From assembly GCA_947303715.1 (NCBI GenBank), contig CAMYYY010000002.1:61370-125369 (forward strand): a stretch of 64,000 nt of DNA, given 5' to 3'. Position 1 is the first letter of the stretch, and every line of letters starts with the position of its first letter. Positions 1 through 8,525 of the stretch are shown one piece after another. A program made the translations under genes and the position numbers. This DNA comes from an uncultured Bacteroidales bacterium (GTDB lineage: Bacteria; Bacteroidota; Bacteroidia; Bacteroidales; Bacteroidaceae). The notes under the pieces are model-generated. The model searched no databases. It was not told where the DNA came from and was given only the letters and a program-made list of their open reading frames with translations.

Positions 1-1300
1 CGATACCGTCGAAGGCCTCAGGGCCACCTGTGAAGAGCAGCTTCGTCCCGTCAGGGGAGTACTCCACGCCTCCCACGTAGGGCTTGTCGGCATAGATGGT
101 ATCTACCGTGCGCGTAGTCAGGTCGTACTCGCTCAACGTGGAGACATAGTAATAAGGATGGCGCGAGACGTCCTCGTCGGACGACTGGAGCAGCAGCTTC
201 GTGCCATCGGGCGAGATGTCAGCCACATGGGTGGAGTGGTTGCCGAAGGTGAGGCGCTCGGTGGTGCCGCTCTCAGGGTAGTAGATGCAGGGGTAGGCGC
301 TGTTGCGGTTGCCGGGGATACGGTCGCGAGGCGAGAGGATGTGCTTTAGCGGGCCGTTGTCGCGGTTTCCCTCGTCGTTCTTCATGACAATCATCTTCTT
401 CTCGTCGGGGAACCATTGGAAGCGCTCGTCGGGCAGCGAGCGGAAGAGCACCTCCTCCTGCTGCGTCAGAGGATCTACGGTAATGAGGTCGCTGCCCACG
501 GCGGCACGACGCGTGTACCACAGCTTGTCCGTACGCGGCATCCAGCGCAGGTTGTTCGCCACCCAGGCGATGTGCTTCCCCGTCTTCACCTCAGTAAGCT
601 CGGCACGGGTGTCGTTACGGTCGGCGCTGTAGGCATAGGAATAGCGTGTAACCAGATACTTCCCGCTGGGCGAGAGCTGCACGCCCGCGACGCGGTTGCC
701 GTACACCGTGTTGTCAAGCATGAAACGTCCCTTCTGGCTCATGCCGCTGACGACAGCCACATCGCCAAACTCCTTCTTCTTGTCCACCTCGCACTTGATG
801 CAAAAATCGCCCTTTCCATCGGAAGGAACGAGCACTTTCAGGGTGACGGGATAGGTCTTCTCAGGCTCCATCCGCAGGGAGATGGTGCGGGAGCTTTGGG
901 GGCTGATGCTGTCCTGCGCCTCGTTCTTCGTCGCCTTACCCAATCCCTCGACGGAAGCATCGAAGGGCAGCGGGCTGGTAATCTTCAGGTCGGCCTTCGC
1001 GAAACGCTCGGCACGCAGGCGCGTGGTGATGATGTAGAGGATGTTCTCGCCCTCCCGTCCGGGCAGCCTCAGCATACCGGCGGTATCGGTGGCAACGATG
1101 TCGGAGGGAAAGGCATCGAGGTTGACAACGACATCCGTCTTCAGCAAGTCGGCCTTGTAGCGGTTGCCCTTGATGTCTGCCGAATCGCAGACGAGCGGTT
1201 CTTTTACTGTAGCCGCCTCACGGACAGCATACTCGGTAATCACTTGTGCCTGTGTCGTCAGCGTCAGCAGCGCAGAGGCAAAAAATAGCAGTTTTTTCAT
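1..1300 (-). CDS. S9-family (DPP-type) prolyl peptidase, N-terminal part, truncated by window edge
   Basis: The reading frame is open from an ATG at 1300 down to base 1, so about 433 codons are visible and the C-terminal alpha/beta-hydrolase domain with the catalytic triad lies outside the window. The start has a signal peptide (MKKLLFFASALLTLTTQAQ). From about residue 200 on there are beta-propeller (PD40-like) blades, with repeated LSPSGKYL, ISPDGTKL and YSPDGTKL motifs. This matches exported S9 oligopeptidases of Bacteroidales, which trim di- or tripeptides from proteins in the periplasm. Only the propeller is seen, so another TolB-like propeller protein is possible. It lies 37 bp downstream of xerD on the same strand. 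Confidence 0.75.
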   Translation of the reverse strand, partial: MKKLLFFASALLTLTTQAQVITEYAVREAATVKEPLVCDSADIKGNRYKADLLKTDVVVNLDAFPSDIVATDTAGMLRLPGREGENILYIITTRLRAERFAKADLKITSPLPFDASVEGLGKATKNEAQDSISPQSSRTISLRMEPEKTYPVTLKVLVPSDGKGDFCIKCEVDKKKEFGDVAVVSGMSQKGRFMLDNTVYGNRVAGVQLSPSGKYLVTRYSYAYSADRNDTRAELTEVKTGKHIAWVANNLRWMPRTDKLWYTRRAAVGSDLITVDPLTQQEEVLFRSLPDERFQWFPDEKKMIVMKNDEGNRDNGPLKHILSPRDRIPGNRNSAYPCIYYPESGTTERLTFGNHSTHVADISPDGTKLLLQSSDEDVSRHPYYYVSTLSEYDLTTRTVDTIYADKPYVGGVEYSPDGTKLLFTGGPEAFDGI

Positions 1301-1337
1301 ACTTATAAAATTGGGTTTCAATGTTTTCAATTTCAAA

Positions 1338-2270
1338 TCAGCGTGAGGGATGCAGCATGTTGCGTGGATGATGCTCCACAATCTCGCTTCGCAGACGGGT
1401 AGAATCGATGTGGGTATATATTTCGGTCGTGCCGATGTCCTCGTGCCCCAGCATGGCTTGGATAACACGCAGGTTGGCACCGTTTTCCAGCAAGTGGGTG
1501 GCAAAGGAGTGGCGGAACGTGTGGGGGCTGATAACCTTCCGGATTCCCGCCTTCTCAGCCAGTTCCTTCACCAAGTGGAACACCATGATGCGGGAGAGGT
1601 TCTTCTTCCGTAGGGCGCTGATGAAGAGGTAGTCCTCGTAGCCGGGCTTGATGTCTATCTGGTTGCGATCCACCATGTAGTATTGAATCTCCTCAATGGC
1701 AGACGGCGAAATGGGCACCAGCCGTTGCTTGCTGCCCTTGCCCTCCACACGGATGAAGCCCTCCTTCAGATAGAGGTCGCTCAGCCGCAGGCTGCACAAC
1801 TCCGACACGCGCAGCCCGCAGCTGTAGAGCGTCTCGATAATGGCCCTATTGCGCTGCCCCTCCTTTGAGGAAAGGTCGATGGAATCGATGATTTTGTCGA
1901 TTTCTTCCACGCTTAGAACCTCCGGCAGACGGGCGGGAATCTTGGGCGATTCGAGCAACAGCGTGGGGTCGGCTTCGATGTATTTCTCCAGCACAAGGAA
2001 GCGGTAGAACGAGCGCACACCTGAGAGAATCCTTGCTACCGAGCGGGGGTTGATGCCGACGTCCATCAGGTCTGCCGTGAAATGCTCCAGCGTATCCAGC
2101 GTCACCTCCTCGGGACGCACACTCTCCTCCGAGAGATAGCCGAACAGCTTCTCCACATCTTTCAAATAGGCATCAAGCGTGTTTGCCGAAAGCGCTTTTT
2201 CGAAGACAAGATACTGTTTATACCTTGTCAACATCTTTTTATTCTCATCTTTTGATGATTTATTGCCCAT
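1338..2270 (-). CDS. xerD: Tyrosine recombinase XerD
   Basis: A 310-aa site-specific recombinase of the kind that resolves chromosome dimers at dif with XerC. The N-terminal SAM-like core-binding domain covers about residues 13-105 and the catalytic domain about 115-305. All catalytic residues are visible: Arg154 (CGLRVSEL), Lys178 (GKGSKQR), His250 and Arg253 (HTFRHSFATHLL), His276 (LGHED) and Tyr285 (TEIYTH). Length is normal. Met13 is an alternative start that would remove a charged N-terminal extension. It is divergent from aroQ with about 70 bp between, as is common in Bacteroidales. The absence of att-like repeats or phage genes nearby argues for housekeeping XerD rather than an integrase. 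Confidence 0.93.
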   Translation of the reverse strand: MGNKSSKDENKKMLTRYKQYLVFEKALSANTLDAYLKDVEKLFGYLSEESVRPEEVTLDTLEHFTADLMDVGINPRSVARILSGVRSFYRFLVLEKYIEADPTLLLESPKIPARLPEVLSVEEIDKIIDSIDLSSKEGQRNRAIIETLYSCGLRVSELCSLRLSDLYLKEGFIRVEGKGSKQRLVPISPSAIEEIQYYMVDRNQIDIKPGYEDYLFISALRKKNLSRIMVFHLVKELAEKAGIRKVISPHTFRHSFATHLLENGANLRVIQAMLGHEDIGTTEIYTHIDSTRLRSEIVEHHPRNMLHPSR

Positions 2271-2308
2271 TTTTTTCTACCTTCGCGCCGGATTTCTGAA
2301 ATTCGGTA

Positions 2309-2316
2309 CAAAGTTA
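2309..2316 (-). promoter_or_regulatory. -7 box for xerD
   Basis: Reading the minus strand, TAACTTTG fits the Bacteroidetes TAnnTTTG box and lies about 40 nt upstream of the xerD ATG. A possible CAAA (TTTG on the minus strand) lies at 2340-2343, slightly farther than ideal. On the plus strand TACCTTCG at 2278-2285 is a weaker candidate box for aroQ. Confidence 0.5.
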
Positions 2317-2343
2317 CGCAAAACCATTCAATAAAAATACAAA

Positions 2344-2784
2344 ATGAGTGAAGAAAAAAACAAAAAGAAAATCCTGGTCGTCAACGGGCCGAATCTGAAC
2401 CTGCTGGGATTGCGTGAGCCGGGCATCTACGGCTCCGCTACACTCGACGAAGGTATGAAGGCTCTGGAGGAACGCTTTCCGCAGGTGGACTTTGCATTCT
2501 TCCAGTCCAATATCGAGGGGGAACTGGTTGACGTCATCCAGCAATACGGGTTCACGGCTGACGGCATCGTGCTCAACGCCGGAGCCTACACCCACACCTC
2601 TGTTGCCATCCACGATGCCATCAAGGCTATCCGCACTCCCGTCGTCGAGGTACACCTCAGCAACATCTACAGCCGCGAGACCTTCCGCCACACTTCCCTC
2701 ATCACGTCAGCCTGCATCGGCATCATCGGAGGCTTCGGCATGGACAGCTACCGCCTTGCCGTCGAAGCTCTGCTAAACCGATGA
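2344..2784 (+). CDS. aroQ: 3-dehydroquinate dehydratase, type II
   Basis: A 146-aa enzyme that converts 3-dehydroquinate to 3-dehydroshikimate, the third step of the shikimate pathway. The type II signature is complete: NGPNLNLLG near the start, the catalytic Tyr29 in EPGIYG, the FQSNIEGE and NAGAYTHTS substrate-binding motifs, and His104 in VEVHLSN. Length is the family norm, and the protein is cytosolic and forms dodecamers in characterised relatives. It is first in a run aroQ, O-methyltransferase, rbfA and a LolC/E-type permease, divergent from xerD. Confidence 0.95.
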   Translation: MSEEKNKKKILVVNGPNLNLLGLREPGIYGSATLDEGMKALEERFPQVDFAFFQSNIEGELVDVIQQYGFTADGIVLNAGAYTHTSVAIHDAIKAIRTPVVEVHLSNIYSRETFRHTSLITSACIGIIGGFGMDSYRLAVEALLNR

Positions 2785-2790
2785 TACAAT

Positions 2791-2819
2791 TGTAAATCGT
2801 AAATTGTCAAATCGTAAAT
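2791..2819 (+). repeat. Heptamer array NGTAAAT
   Basis: Four copies of a 7-mer, TGTAAAT, CGTAAAT, an 8-base variant TGTCAAAT, and CGTAAAT, fill the whole aroQ/methyltransferase gap. The last unit overlaps the ATG of the next gene. One of several heptamer families in this window. Confidence 0.75.
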
Positions 2820-3450
2820 GAATCTGGACGACTACATCCTCAACCACATGGAGCCTGAGAGCGACTACCTGAAAGCCCTTTGGCGGACAGCCCACGTCCA
2901 CCTGATGAACCCGCGCATGTCGTCGGGGCATCTGCAGGGACGTCTGCTGAAGATGCTGGTTGAGATGGCACGTCCGCATCGCATTCTTGAAATAGGCACT
3001 TACGTCGGCTACTCGGCCCTCTGCATGGCTGAGGGTCTGCACTCGGACAACGACCGTGTCGTCACCTACGAAATCGACGATGAATTGGAGGATTTCACAC
3101 GTCCTTGGATTGAAGGCTCACCCTTTGGGAACCGTGTGGAGTTCATCATCGGCGATGCCCTCCTGAAAGTGCCCGAACGGGGTGAGCTGTTCGACTTCGT
3201 CTATATCGACGGCGACAAACGCCAGTACACCGACTACTACGAACTGGCCCTGCGATATACCACCTCCCAAGCCTTTATCTTAGCTGACAACACCTTGTGG
3301 GACGGCCACGTCATCGAAGACGAGTATGCCCACGAACACCGTACCGAAGGCATCAACGCCTTCAACGCCCACGTTAGTGCCGACCTCCGTGTGGAAAAGG
3401 TCATCCTCCCCATCCGCGACGGACTAACCCTTATGAGAAAAAGAAACTGA
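2818..3450 (+). CDS. Class I SAM-dependent O-methyltransferase (Methyltransf_3 family)
   Basis: A 210-aa cytosolic methyltransferase of the catechol-O-methyltransferase family. Motif I is at about 57-68 (LEIGTYVGYSAL), the acidic motif II at 84-90 (TYEIDDE), and the metal-binding residues in YIDGDK (Asp131) and ADNTLW (Asp157, Asn158). Bacterial members include TrmR, which methylates 5-hydroxyuridine at the wobble position of tRNA. Its place beside rbfA would suit an RNA role, but the substrate cannot be read from the sequence. The ATG is formed partly by an upstream heptamer repeat, and no clear Shine-Dalgarno is seen. Confidence 0.88.
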   Translation: MNLDDYILNHMEPESDYLKALWRTAHVHLMNPRMSSGHLQGRLLKMLVEMARPHRILEIGTYVGYSALCMAEGLHSDNDRVVTYEIDDELEDFTRPWIEGSPFGNRVEFIIGDALLKVPERGELFDFVYIDGDKRQYTDYYELALRYTTSQAFILADNTLWDGHVIEDEYAHEHRTEGINAFNAHVSADLRVEKVILPIRDGLTLMRKRN

Positions 3451-3456
3451 ATTTAT

Positions 3457-3792
3457 ATGGAAACAACAAGACAAAACAAAATTGCACGGCTCATTCAGAA
3501 GGAGTTAAGCGACATCTTCCTCCTTCAAGCCAAATCCATGAGCGGCGTCATCGTCTCTGTGACAAACGTCCGCGTCACCCCCGACCTCAGCATCGCCCAC
3601 GCCTACATCAGCGTGTTCCCTTCCGACAAGTCTGAGGAAATCGTCAACAACCTCAACGGCAATATGAAAAGCATTCGCTACGACCTCGGCACGCGTGTCC
3701 GCTTCCAGCTTCGCGTCATCCCCGAGCTGAAGTTCCACGTCGACGATTCGCTTGACTATCTGGAGCATATCGACGAGCTGCTGAAAAAATGA
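3457..3792 (+). CDS. rbfA: 30S ribosome-binding factor A
   Basis: A 111-aa KH-type protein needed for late maturation of the 30S subunit and 16S rRNA 5'-end processing. The start (METTRQNKIARLIQKELSDI), the central VTVSVT-like strand followed by RVTPDLSIAHAYISVFP, and the LRVIPELKFHVDDSLD motif near residues 85-100 are typical of RbfA. Length matches the family. It begins 6 bp after the methyltransferase stop, so the two are very likely cotranscribed. Confidence 0.93.
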   Translation: METTRQNKIARLIQKELSDIFLLQAKSMSGVIVSVTNVRVTPDLSIAHAYISVFPSDKSEEIVNNLNGNMKSIRYDLGTRVRFQLRVIPELKFHVDDSLDYLEHIDELLKK

Positions 3793-3841
3793 GATTTTCA
3801 GTTAAGAATTAAAAATACCCCTACACACAGAACAATCGTCT

Positions 3842-3892
3842 GAACTCCTGAACTCCTGTAACTCCTGTAACTCCTGTAACTCCTGAACTCCT
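3842..3892 (+). repeat. CTCCTG 8/9-mer tandem array
   Basis: Six copies of ACTCCTG separated by 8 or 9 bases (units AACTCCTGT and AACTCCTG) fill the gap before the LolC/E-type gene. The first 15 bases with their flank (TCGTCTGAACTCCTG, from 3836) recur as the exact reverse complement at 20391-20405. Confidence 0.75.
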
Positions 3893-3898
3893 AAAAAG

Positions 3899-5143
3899 GT
3901 GAAGCTCCCCTTCTATATTGCACGGCGATACCTCTTCTCCCGCAAGAGCCACAATGCCATCAACATCATCTCTGCCATTAGTGTCTGCGGGGTGACGTTG
4001 GCTACGCTGGCCCTCATCTGCACCCTCTCGGTCTTCAACGGCTTCCACGATCTGGTGGAGAGCATGTTCACCCATTTCGACCCCGAGTTGAAGATTGAGG
4101 CTGCCAAGGGCAAGACCTTCGTCCCCTCCGACAGCCTCATGGAGGTCCTGCACAGTATTCCCGCTATCACCATCATCAACGAAACGCTTGAGGACCAGGC
4201 CATGGCGCAATACAAAGACCGTCAAACCATGGTGACTGTGAAAGGGGTGGGCGACGAATTCCTTGCCCTAACCTCGTTCAGCGACATCCTTATCGGCGAG
4301 GGCACATTCCGTCTGGCAGACGAAGTTGTCGACTACGGCATTCTCGGCATACAGATTCCCCAGATCCTGGGCAGCGGGCTGCACTTCATCGACCCGCTCA
4401 CCCTCTACGCTCCGCGACGGGGGACACGCATCAATCTGGCCAACCCCATGCAGAATGTCACCTCGCGCTCGCTCTTCAACCCAGGGCTTGTCTTCTGCGT
4501 CAATCAGGAGAAATACGATGCCTCGTACATCGTTACCTCCATGGACTTTGCGCGGGAGCTGTTTGGGGTGCAGGAGGCCGTCAGCGCCCTGGAGCTTCGG
4601 ACGGCTACGGGCAGTTCCATTCCGAAAGTAAAGCGCCAGCTACGCCGCGCATTGGGAACGAATTATGTAGTCAAAGACCGCTACGAGCAGCAGTCCGATG
4701 TCTTCCAGATTGTGCGCATCGAGAAGTTTATCTCCTACCTCTTCCTCAGCTTCATCCTGCTGATTGCCTGCTTCAATATCATCGGGAGCGTCTCTATGCT
4801 CATCCTTGACAAACAGGACAATCTCTCCACCCTGCGCAGCCTTGGGGCTTCCGACAGCCTCCTTGCCCGCATCTTCCTCTATGAAGGAAACCTCATCGCC
4901 CTTGCCGGTGCCCTGCTGGGACTGGTGGTGGGCGTTATCCTCTGCCTGCTGCAACAGCGGTTCGGATTCATCTCCCTCGGTCAGTCGGGGGCTTTTGTCG
5001 TCGAGGCCTATCCTGTCAGCGTCCATCTTACTGACGTCCTGCTTGTCTTCGTCACGGTAGTAGTCGTCAGCACCCTCGCCGTCCGTCTGCCTGTCCGCAT
5101 CCTTGCCCGCCGGGCAATAAACGATAATAATAAAGAAGAATAA
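3899..5143 (+). CDS. LolC/LolE-type FtsX-family permease
   Basis: A 414-aa inner-membrane protein of the MacB/FtsX permease superfamily, probably part of an ABC machine that extracts lipoproteins from the inner membrane (LolCDE-like). One membrane segment lies near residues 20-45 (NAINIISAISVCGVTLATLAL), then a large periplasmic MacB_PCD-like domain, then three segments in the last 150 residues. The GTG start is forced: an in-frame TGA lies at 3884-3886 and no other start codon follows it. Bacteroidales commonly encode this protein next to rbfA. The ATPase partner is not in the window. Confidence 0.85.
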   Translation: MKLPFYIARRYLFSRKSHNAINIISAISVCGVTLATLALICTLSVFNGFHDLVESMFTHFDPELKIEAAKGKTFVPSDSLMEVLHSIPAITIINETLEDQAMAQYKDRQTMVTVKGVGDEFLALTSFSDILIGEGTFRLADEVVDYGILGIQIPQILGSGLHFIDPLTLYAPRRGTRINLANPMQNVTSRSLFNPGLVFCVNQEKYDASYIVTSMDFARELFGVQEAVSALELRTATGSSIPKVKRQLRRALGTNYVVKDRYEQQSDVFQIVRIEKFISYLFLSFILLIACFNIIGSVSMLILDKQDNLSTLRSLGASDSLLARIFLYEGNLIALAGALLGLVVGVILCLLQQRFGFISLGQSGAFVVEAYPVSVHLTDVLLVFVTVVVVSTLAVRLPVRILARRAINDNNKEE

Positions 5144-5208
5144 ACCCCTTTTTTACCCTGTCAAGCGTTTTTTTCGGGAAAAGTACGATGTATTTAAATA
5201 AAATTATG

Positions 5209-5216
5209 TACTTTTG
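5209..5216 (+). promoter_or_regulatory. -7 box for the sdhCAB operon
   Basis: TACTTTTG fits TAnnTTTG and lies 72 bp upstream of the sdhC ATG, in the only long gap before the operon. The leader of roughly 65 nt is AT-rich and shows no obvious structure. Confidence 0.6.
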
Positions 5217-5287
5217 ACACTCGTTTTGGATGCTTAACGAAGAAATAGAACTGAAGGTAATTTTAATTTTTTAATAGTTAATCAATT

Positions 5288-5986
5288 ATGTGGTTATTTA
5301 ATTCTTCTATCGGAAAGAAGGTCGTGATGAGTGTCACCGGTTTGGCCCTGATTCTGTTCCTGACTTTCCACATGGCCATGAACTGCGTGGCCCTGTTCTC
5401 TGCCGAAGGGTACGAGTGGATCTGTAGTTTCCTCGGCGCTAACTGGTATGCCATGGTGGGCACCATCGGTCTGGCGTTGCTGATGATGATTCACTTTGTC
5501 TATGCCTTCTGGCTGACGCTGACCAACAAGAAGGCACGCGGCACGCAACGCTACGAAGTCACGGCACGTCCGAAGGGCGTCGAGTTCGCTTCACGCAACA
5601 TGTTCGTGCTGGGTCTCTGCGTCTGCGGCGGCCTGGTGCTGCATCTGGTGAACTTCTGGAGCAAAATGCAGCTTGTTGAACTGATGGGCAACGAGCCCGC
5701 CTCGGGTGTCGAGCTCATCCGCAACACATTCTCGAAGTGGTACTTCGTACTGCTCTACCTCATCTGGCTGGGCGCCCTGTGGTTCCACCTTACTCACGGC
5801 TTCTGGAGCGCTATCCAGACCATCGGCTGGAGCAATCGCAAGTGGTTTGTCCGTTGGAAATGGATCGGCTACATCTGCGTCACGCTGCTCATCCTGGGCT
5901 TTGCTTCTGTCCTGCTCCTCTATTTCTGCGCCGAAGGGCTGAACTGGTACATCCTCCCCGGAATCTTCTCCGGAGTGGCCGCTTAA
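5288..5986 (+). CDS. sdhC: Succinate dehydrogenase/fumarate reductase cytochrome b subunit
   Basis: A 232-aa membrane anchor of complex II, carrying the haem b groups and the menaquinone site. It has five predicted membrane spans (near residues 12-35, 55-75, 100-122, 150-170 and 190-220), the Bacteroidetes/Wolinella FrdC arrangement with a single large anchor instead of SdhC plus SdhD. Several histidines lie within or at the ends of the spans (HMAMN, HFVYAF, HLVNFW, HLTHGFW) and are the likely haem ligands. Start chosen at MWLFNSSIGKK, the usual start in this family. It leads the sdhCAB operon; in gut Bacteroidales the enzyme mostly reduces fumarate to succinate during anaerobic growth. Confidence 0.93.
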   Translation: MWLFNSSIGKKVVMSVTGLALILFLTFHMAMNCVALFSAEGYEWICSFLGANWYAMVGTIGLALLMMIHFVYAFWLTLTNKKARGTQRYEVTARPKGVEFASRNMFVLGLCVCGGLVLHLVNFWSKMQLVELMGNEPASGVELIRNTFSKWYFVLLYLIWLGALWFHLTHGFWSAIQTIGWSNRKWFVRWKWIGYICVTLLILGFASVLLLYFCAEGLNWYILPGIFSGVAA

Positions 5987-6013
5987 ACGTTTAACGAAAA
6001 TCGGAATTATATA

Positions 6014-7972
6014 ATGGAAAACAAGATTATCACGAAAGTGGATGCCAAGATTCCTGAAGGACCCTTGGCCGAAAAATGGACGAACTACAAGGCTCACCAG
6101 AAACTTGTCAATCCTGCCAACAAGCGCAAGCTCGACGTTATCATCGTCGGCTCGGGTCTGGCTGGTGCCAGCGCCGCTGCCTCCCTTGGTGCTCTGGGCT
6201 TCAAGGTGAAGTGCTTCTGCATTCAGGACAGCCCCCGCCGTGCCCACTCCATCGCCGCACAGGGCGGTATCAACGCAGCCAAGAACTACCAGAACGACGG
6301 CGACAGCGTCTATCGTCTCTTCTACGATACCATCAAGGGTGGCGACTATCGTGCCCGCGAAGCCAACGTCTATCGTCTGGCTGAGGTCAGCAACGCCATC
6401 ATCGACCAATGTGTGGCTCAGGGTGTTCCCTTTGCCCGCGAATACGGCGGCCTGCTCGACAACCGCTCCTTCGGTGGTGCCCAGGTAAGCCGTACCTTCT
6501 ACGCCCGCGGCCAAACCGGTCAGCAGCTGCTGCTCGGTGCCTATAGCGCCCTGATGCGTCAGGTACACCTCGGCAACGTCGAGATGTTTACCCGCTGCGA
6601 GATGCTCGACCTCGTCATCATCGATGGCCGTGCACGCGGTATCATCTATCGTGACCTTGTCACGGGCGAAATCAAGCGTTGCTCCGCCCATGCTGTTGCC
6701 ATCGGTACCGGCGGCTATGGCAATACCTTCTTCCTCAGCACCAATGCTATGGCCAGCAACGGTAGTGCCGCCATGCAATGCTACCGCAAGGGAGCCTGGT
6801 TCGCCAACCCCGCCTTCGCTCAGATTCACCCCACCTGCATCCCCGTTCACGGCGACAAGCAGTCGAAGCTCACCCTCATGTCCGAATCGCTCCGCAACGA
6901 TGGCCGCATCTGGGTGCCCAAGAAACTCGAGGATGCCAAGAAGCTGCAGCGTGGCGAACTCAATCCCAACGACATCCCCGACGAGGACCGCGACTTCTAT
7001 CTGGAGCGCCGCTATCCCGCCTTTGGTAACCTGGTGCCGCGTGACGTGGCCAGCCGTGCCGCCAAGGAGCGTTGCGACAAGGGCTTCGGCGTCAACAATA
7101 CCGGCCTCGCCGTATTCCTCGACTTCAAGTACGCCATCGAGCGTCTGGGCGAGGACGTCGTCCGCCAGAAGTACGGCAACCTCTTCGACATGTACGAGGA
7201 GATTACCGACGTCAACCCCTACCACAACCCGATGATGATCTTCCCCGCCATCCACTACACCATGGGCGGCATCTGGGTTGATTACGAGCTGATGACCTCC
7301 ATCCCTGGCCTCTTCGCCATTGGCGAGGCCAACTTCAGCGACCACGGAGCCAACCGCCTCGGCGCCTCTGCCCTCATGCAGGGCTTGGCCGACGGCTACT
7401 TCGTCCTCCCCTACACCATCCAGAACTACCTCAGCGACCAGATTCAGGTGCCTCGCTTCAGTACCGACCTTCCCGAGTTCGACGAAGCCGAGAAGGGCGT
7501 TCAGGCACGTATCGACCGCCTCATGTCCATCAAGGGCAACCGCTCCGTCGATAGCATCCACAAGGAACTGGGCCACATCATGTGGGAGTTCGTCGGCATG
7601 GGCCGTACGGAAGCCTCGCTCAAGGAAGCCGTCCAGCGCATCGAAGCCCTCGAGAAGGTCTTCTACCGCGACCTCCGCATCCCCGGCGAAGCCAGCACCC
7701 TGAATGTTGAACTGGAGAAAGCCCTCCGTCTTGAGGACTTCCTCGAGATTGGCAAGCTCATGGCCTACGACGGCCTCAACCGCGAGGAGAGCTGCGGCGG
7801 ACACTTCCGCGAAGAGTATCAGACGCCCGAAGGCGAAGCCCTCCGTCGCGACGATCTCTTCTCCTATGTGGCCTGCTGGCAGTACGAAGGACAGGGCAAG
7901 GCTCCCGAACTCATCAAGGAACCCCTCGACTACGAGTACATCAAGGTACAGACCCGTAATTACAAGAATTAA
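6014..7972 (+). CDS. sdhA: Succinate dehydrogenase/fumarate reductase flavoprotein subunit
   Basis: A 652-aa catalytic subunit interconverting succinate and fumarate with covalently bound FAD. It shows the dinucleotide-binding fold ([16 protein letters not shown], near 42-57), the flavinylation motif [13 protein letters not shown] around residue 77, the HPTCIP region, the capping-domain arginine region ([11 protein letters not shown]) and the C-terminal [15 protein letters not shown] motif. Length is that of Bacteroidetes enzymes. It lies 27 bp after sdhC. Unusually, sdhB does not follow directly: a 130-aa four-helix-bundle gene and two repeat arrays (7979-8516) intervene. Confidence 0.96.
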   Translation: MENKIITKVDAKIPEGPLAEKWTNYKAHQKLVNPANKRKLDVIIVGSGLAGASAAASLGALGFKVKCFCIQDSPRRAHSIAAQGGINAAKNYQNDGDSVYRLFYDTIKGGDYRAREANVYRLAEVSNAIIDQCVAQGVPFAREYGGLLDNRSFGGAQVSRTFYARGQTGQQLLLGAYSALMRQVHLGNVEMFTRCEMLDLVIIDGRARGIIYRDLVTGEIKRCSAHAVAIGTGGYGNTFFLSTNAMASNGSAAMQCYRKGAWFANPAFAQIHPTCIPVHGDKQSKLTLMSESLRNDGRIWVPKKLEDAKKLQRGELNPNDIPDEDRDFYLERRYPAFGNLVPRDVASRAAKERCDKGFGVNNTGLAVFLDFKYAIERLGEDVVRQKYGNLFDMYEEITDVNPYHNPMMIFPAIHYTMGGIWVDYELMTSIPGLFAIGEANFSDHGANRLGASALMQGLADGYFVLPYTIQNYLSDQIQVPRFSTDLPEFDEAEKGVQARIDRLMSIKGNRSVDSIHKELGHIMWEFVGMGRTEASLKEAVQRIEALEKVFYRDLRIPGEASTLNVELEKALRLEDFLEIGKLMAYDGLNREESCGGHFREEYQTPEGEALRRDDLFSYVACWQYEGQGKAPELIKEPLDYEYIKVQTRNYKN

Positions 7973-7978
7973 TTTTTG

Positions 7979-8006
7979 GTTTAACGTTTAAGGTTTAACG
8001 TTTAAC
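7979..8006 (+). repeat. Four perfect heptamers GTTTAAC/GTTTAAG (left arm)
   Basis: GTTTAAC, GTTTAAG, GTTTAAC, GTTTAAC, without gaps. This is the reverse complement of the arrays at 8402-8516, so the four-helix-bundle gene between them is flanked by inverted repeats. Confidence 0.85.
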
Positions 8007-8020
8007 GAGGCTGCGCAAAG

Positions 8021-8413
8021 ATGGAAGACAATTTCGCATATAGGAAGCTCAGGGTTTATCAGAATGCCAAGGAGTATGCCATATACGTCCATGACATCAT
8101 AAACACCTATTTTCCTACCGTTGAAAAGTACGCAATGTCAGACCAATTGCGTCGGTCTTCCTGTTCGGTACCTTCCAATATAGCGGAAAGTACAGGCAGA
8201 TTCTCTCCGAAAGAGCAGCTTCGCTTTCTCGAAATAGCCTTTGGTTCTCTTTATGAATCAATGTGTCAGATTGAATTAGCCGTCAGTTTCGGCTATATTC
8301 AAGAAGAACATTTGGTAAAGGCGGAGAATCAGGTAACAACCATTGCCAAACAGCTTTCAGGCCTTCGGGAATCAAGAGTAAAGCTAATAGAATCCAGCAC
8401 CGTTAAACATTAA
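8021..8413 (+). CDS. Four-helix-bundle protein (S23/TIGR02436 family)
   Basis: A 130-aa small helical protein. It carries the family hallmarks: FxxLxVYQNAKEYAIYV at the start, YAMSDQLRRSSCSVPSNIAES in the centre, then FLEIAFGSLYESMCQIELA. These proteins are known from intervening sequences in 23S rRNA genes and as lone genes in Bacteroidetes; DGR accessory Avd has the same fold, but there is no reverse transcriptase nearby. Their molecular role is unknown. It sits between sdhA and sdhB, looks more AT-rich than both, and is bracketed by inverted heptamer arrays. The last four residues (TVKH) and the stop codon are encoded by the downstream array. This looks like a relatively recent insertion into the operon. 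Confidence 0.85.
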   Translation: MEDNFAYRKLRVYQNAKEYAIYVHDIINTYFPTVEKYAMSDQLRRSSCSVPSNIAESTGRFSPKEQLRFLEIAFGSLYESMCQIELAVSFGYIQEEHLVKAENQVTTIAKQLSGLRESRVKLIESSTVKH

Positions 8414-8516
8414 ACGTTAAACAAAACCAAAGGACGTGTTCGTTAAACATTAAACGTTAAACCTTAAACAAAACCAAAGGACGTGTTCGTTAAACATTAA
8501 ACGTTAAACCTTAAAC
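8402..8516 (+). repeat. NTTAAAC heptamer arrays with a GGACGTGTTC spacer (right arm)
   Basis: Three blocks of the 7-mer NTTAAAC (N = G, A, G, C in order) at 8402-8422, 8442-8469 and 8489-8516 are separated by two copies of a 19-bp spacer containing CCAAAGGACGTGTTC. The first block has three heptamers, the others four, as expected for slippage by one unit. A near-identical array occurs at 21065-21177. Confidence 0.88.
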
Positions 8517-8525
8517 AAATAAAAT

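Noticed and set aside
416..1288. 290-aa plus-strand frame opposite the S9 peptidase
   Set aside because: The minus-strand frame has a signal peptide and propeller motifs; the plus frame has no recognisable feature.
1338..2270. Integrase of a mobile element
   Set aside because: Sequence, length and the divergent arrangement with aroQ fit housekeeping XerD; no att repeats, phage or conjugation genes are nearby.
5591..7804. 737-aa open frame antisense to sdhC and sdhA
   Set aside because: It is a shadow frame of two well-conserved genes in GC-rich codon context; no signal, domain or start supports it. The same holds for the long antisense frames over argS (21316-22596), secDF (27711-29096), the caspase gene (41409-42371) and fabF-rnc (59262-60743).
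8021..8413. Avd of a diversity-generating retroelement
   Set aside because: The fold family is shared, but there is no reverse transcriptase, template repeat or variable repeat in the window.
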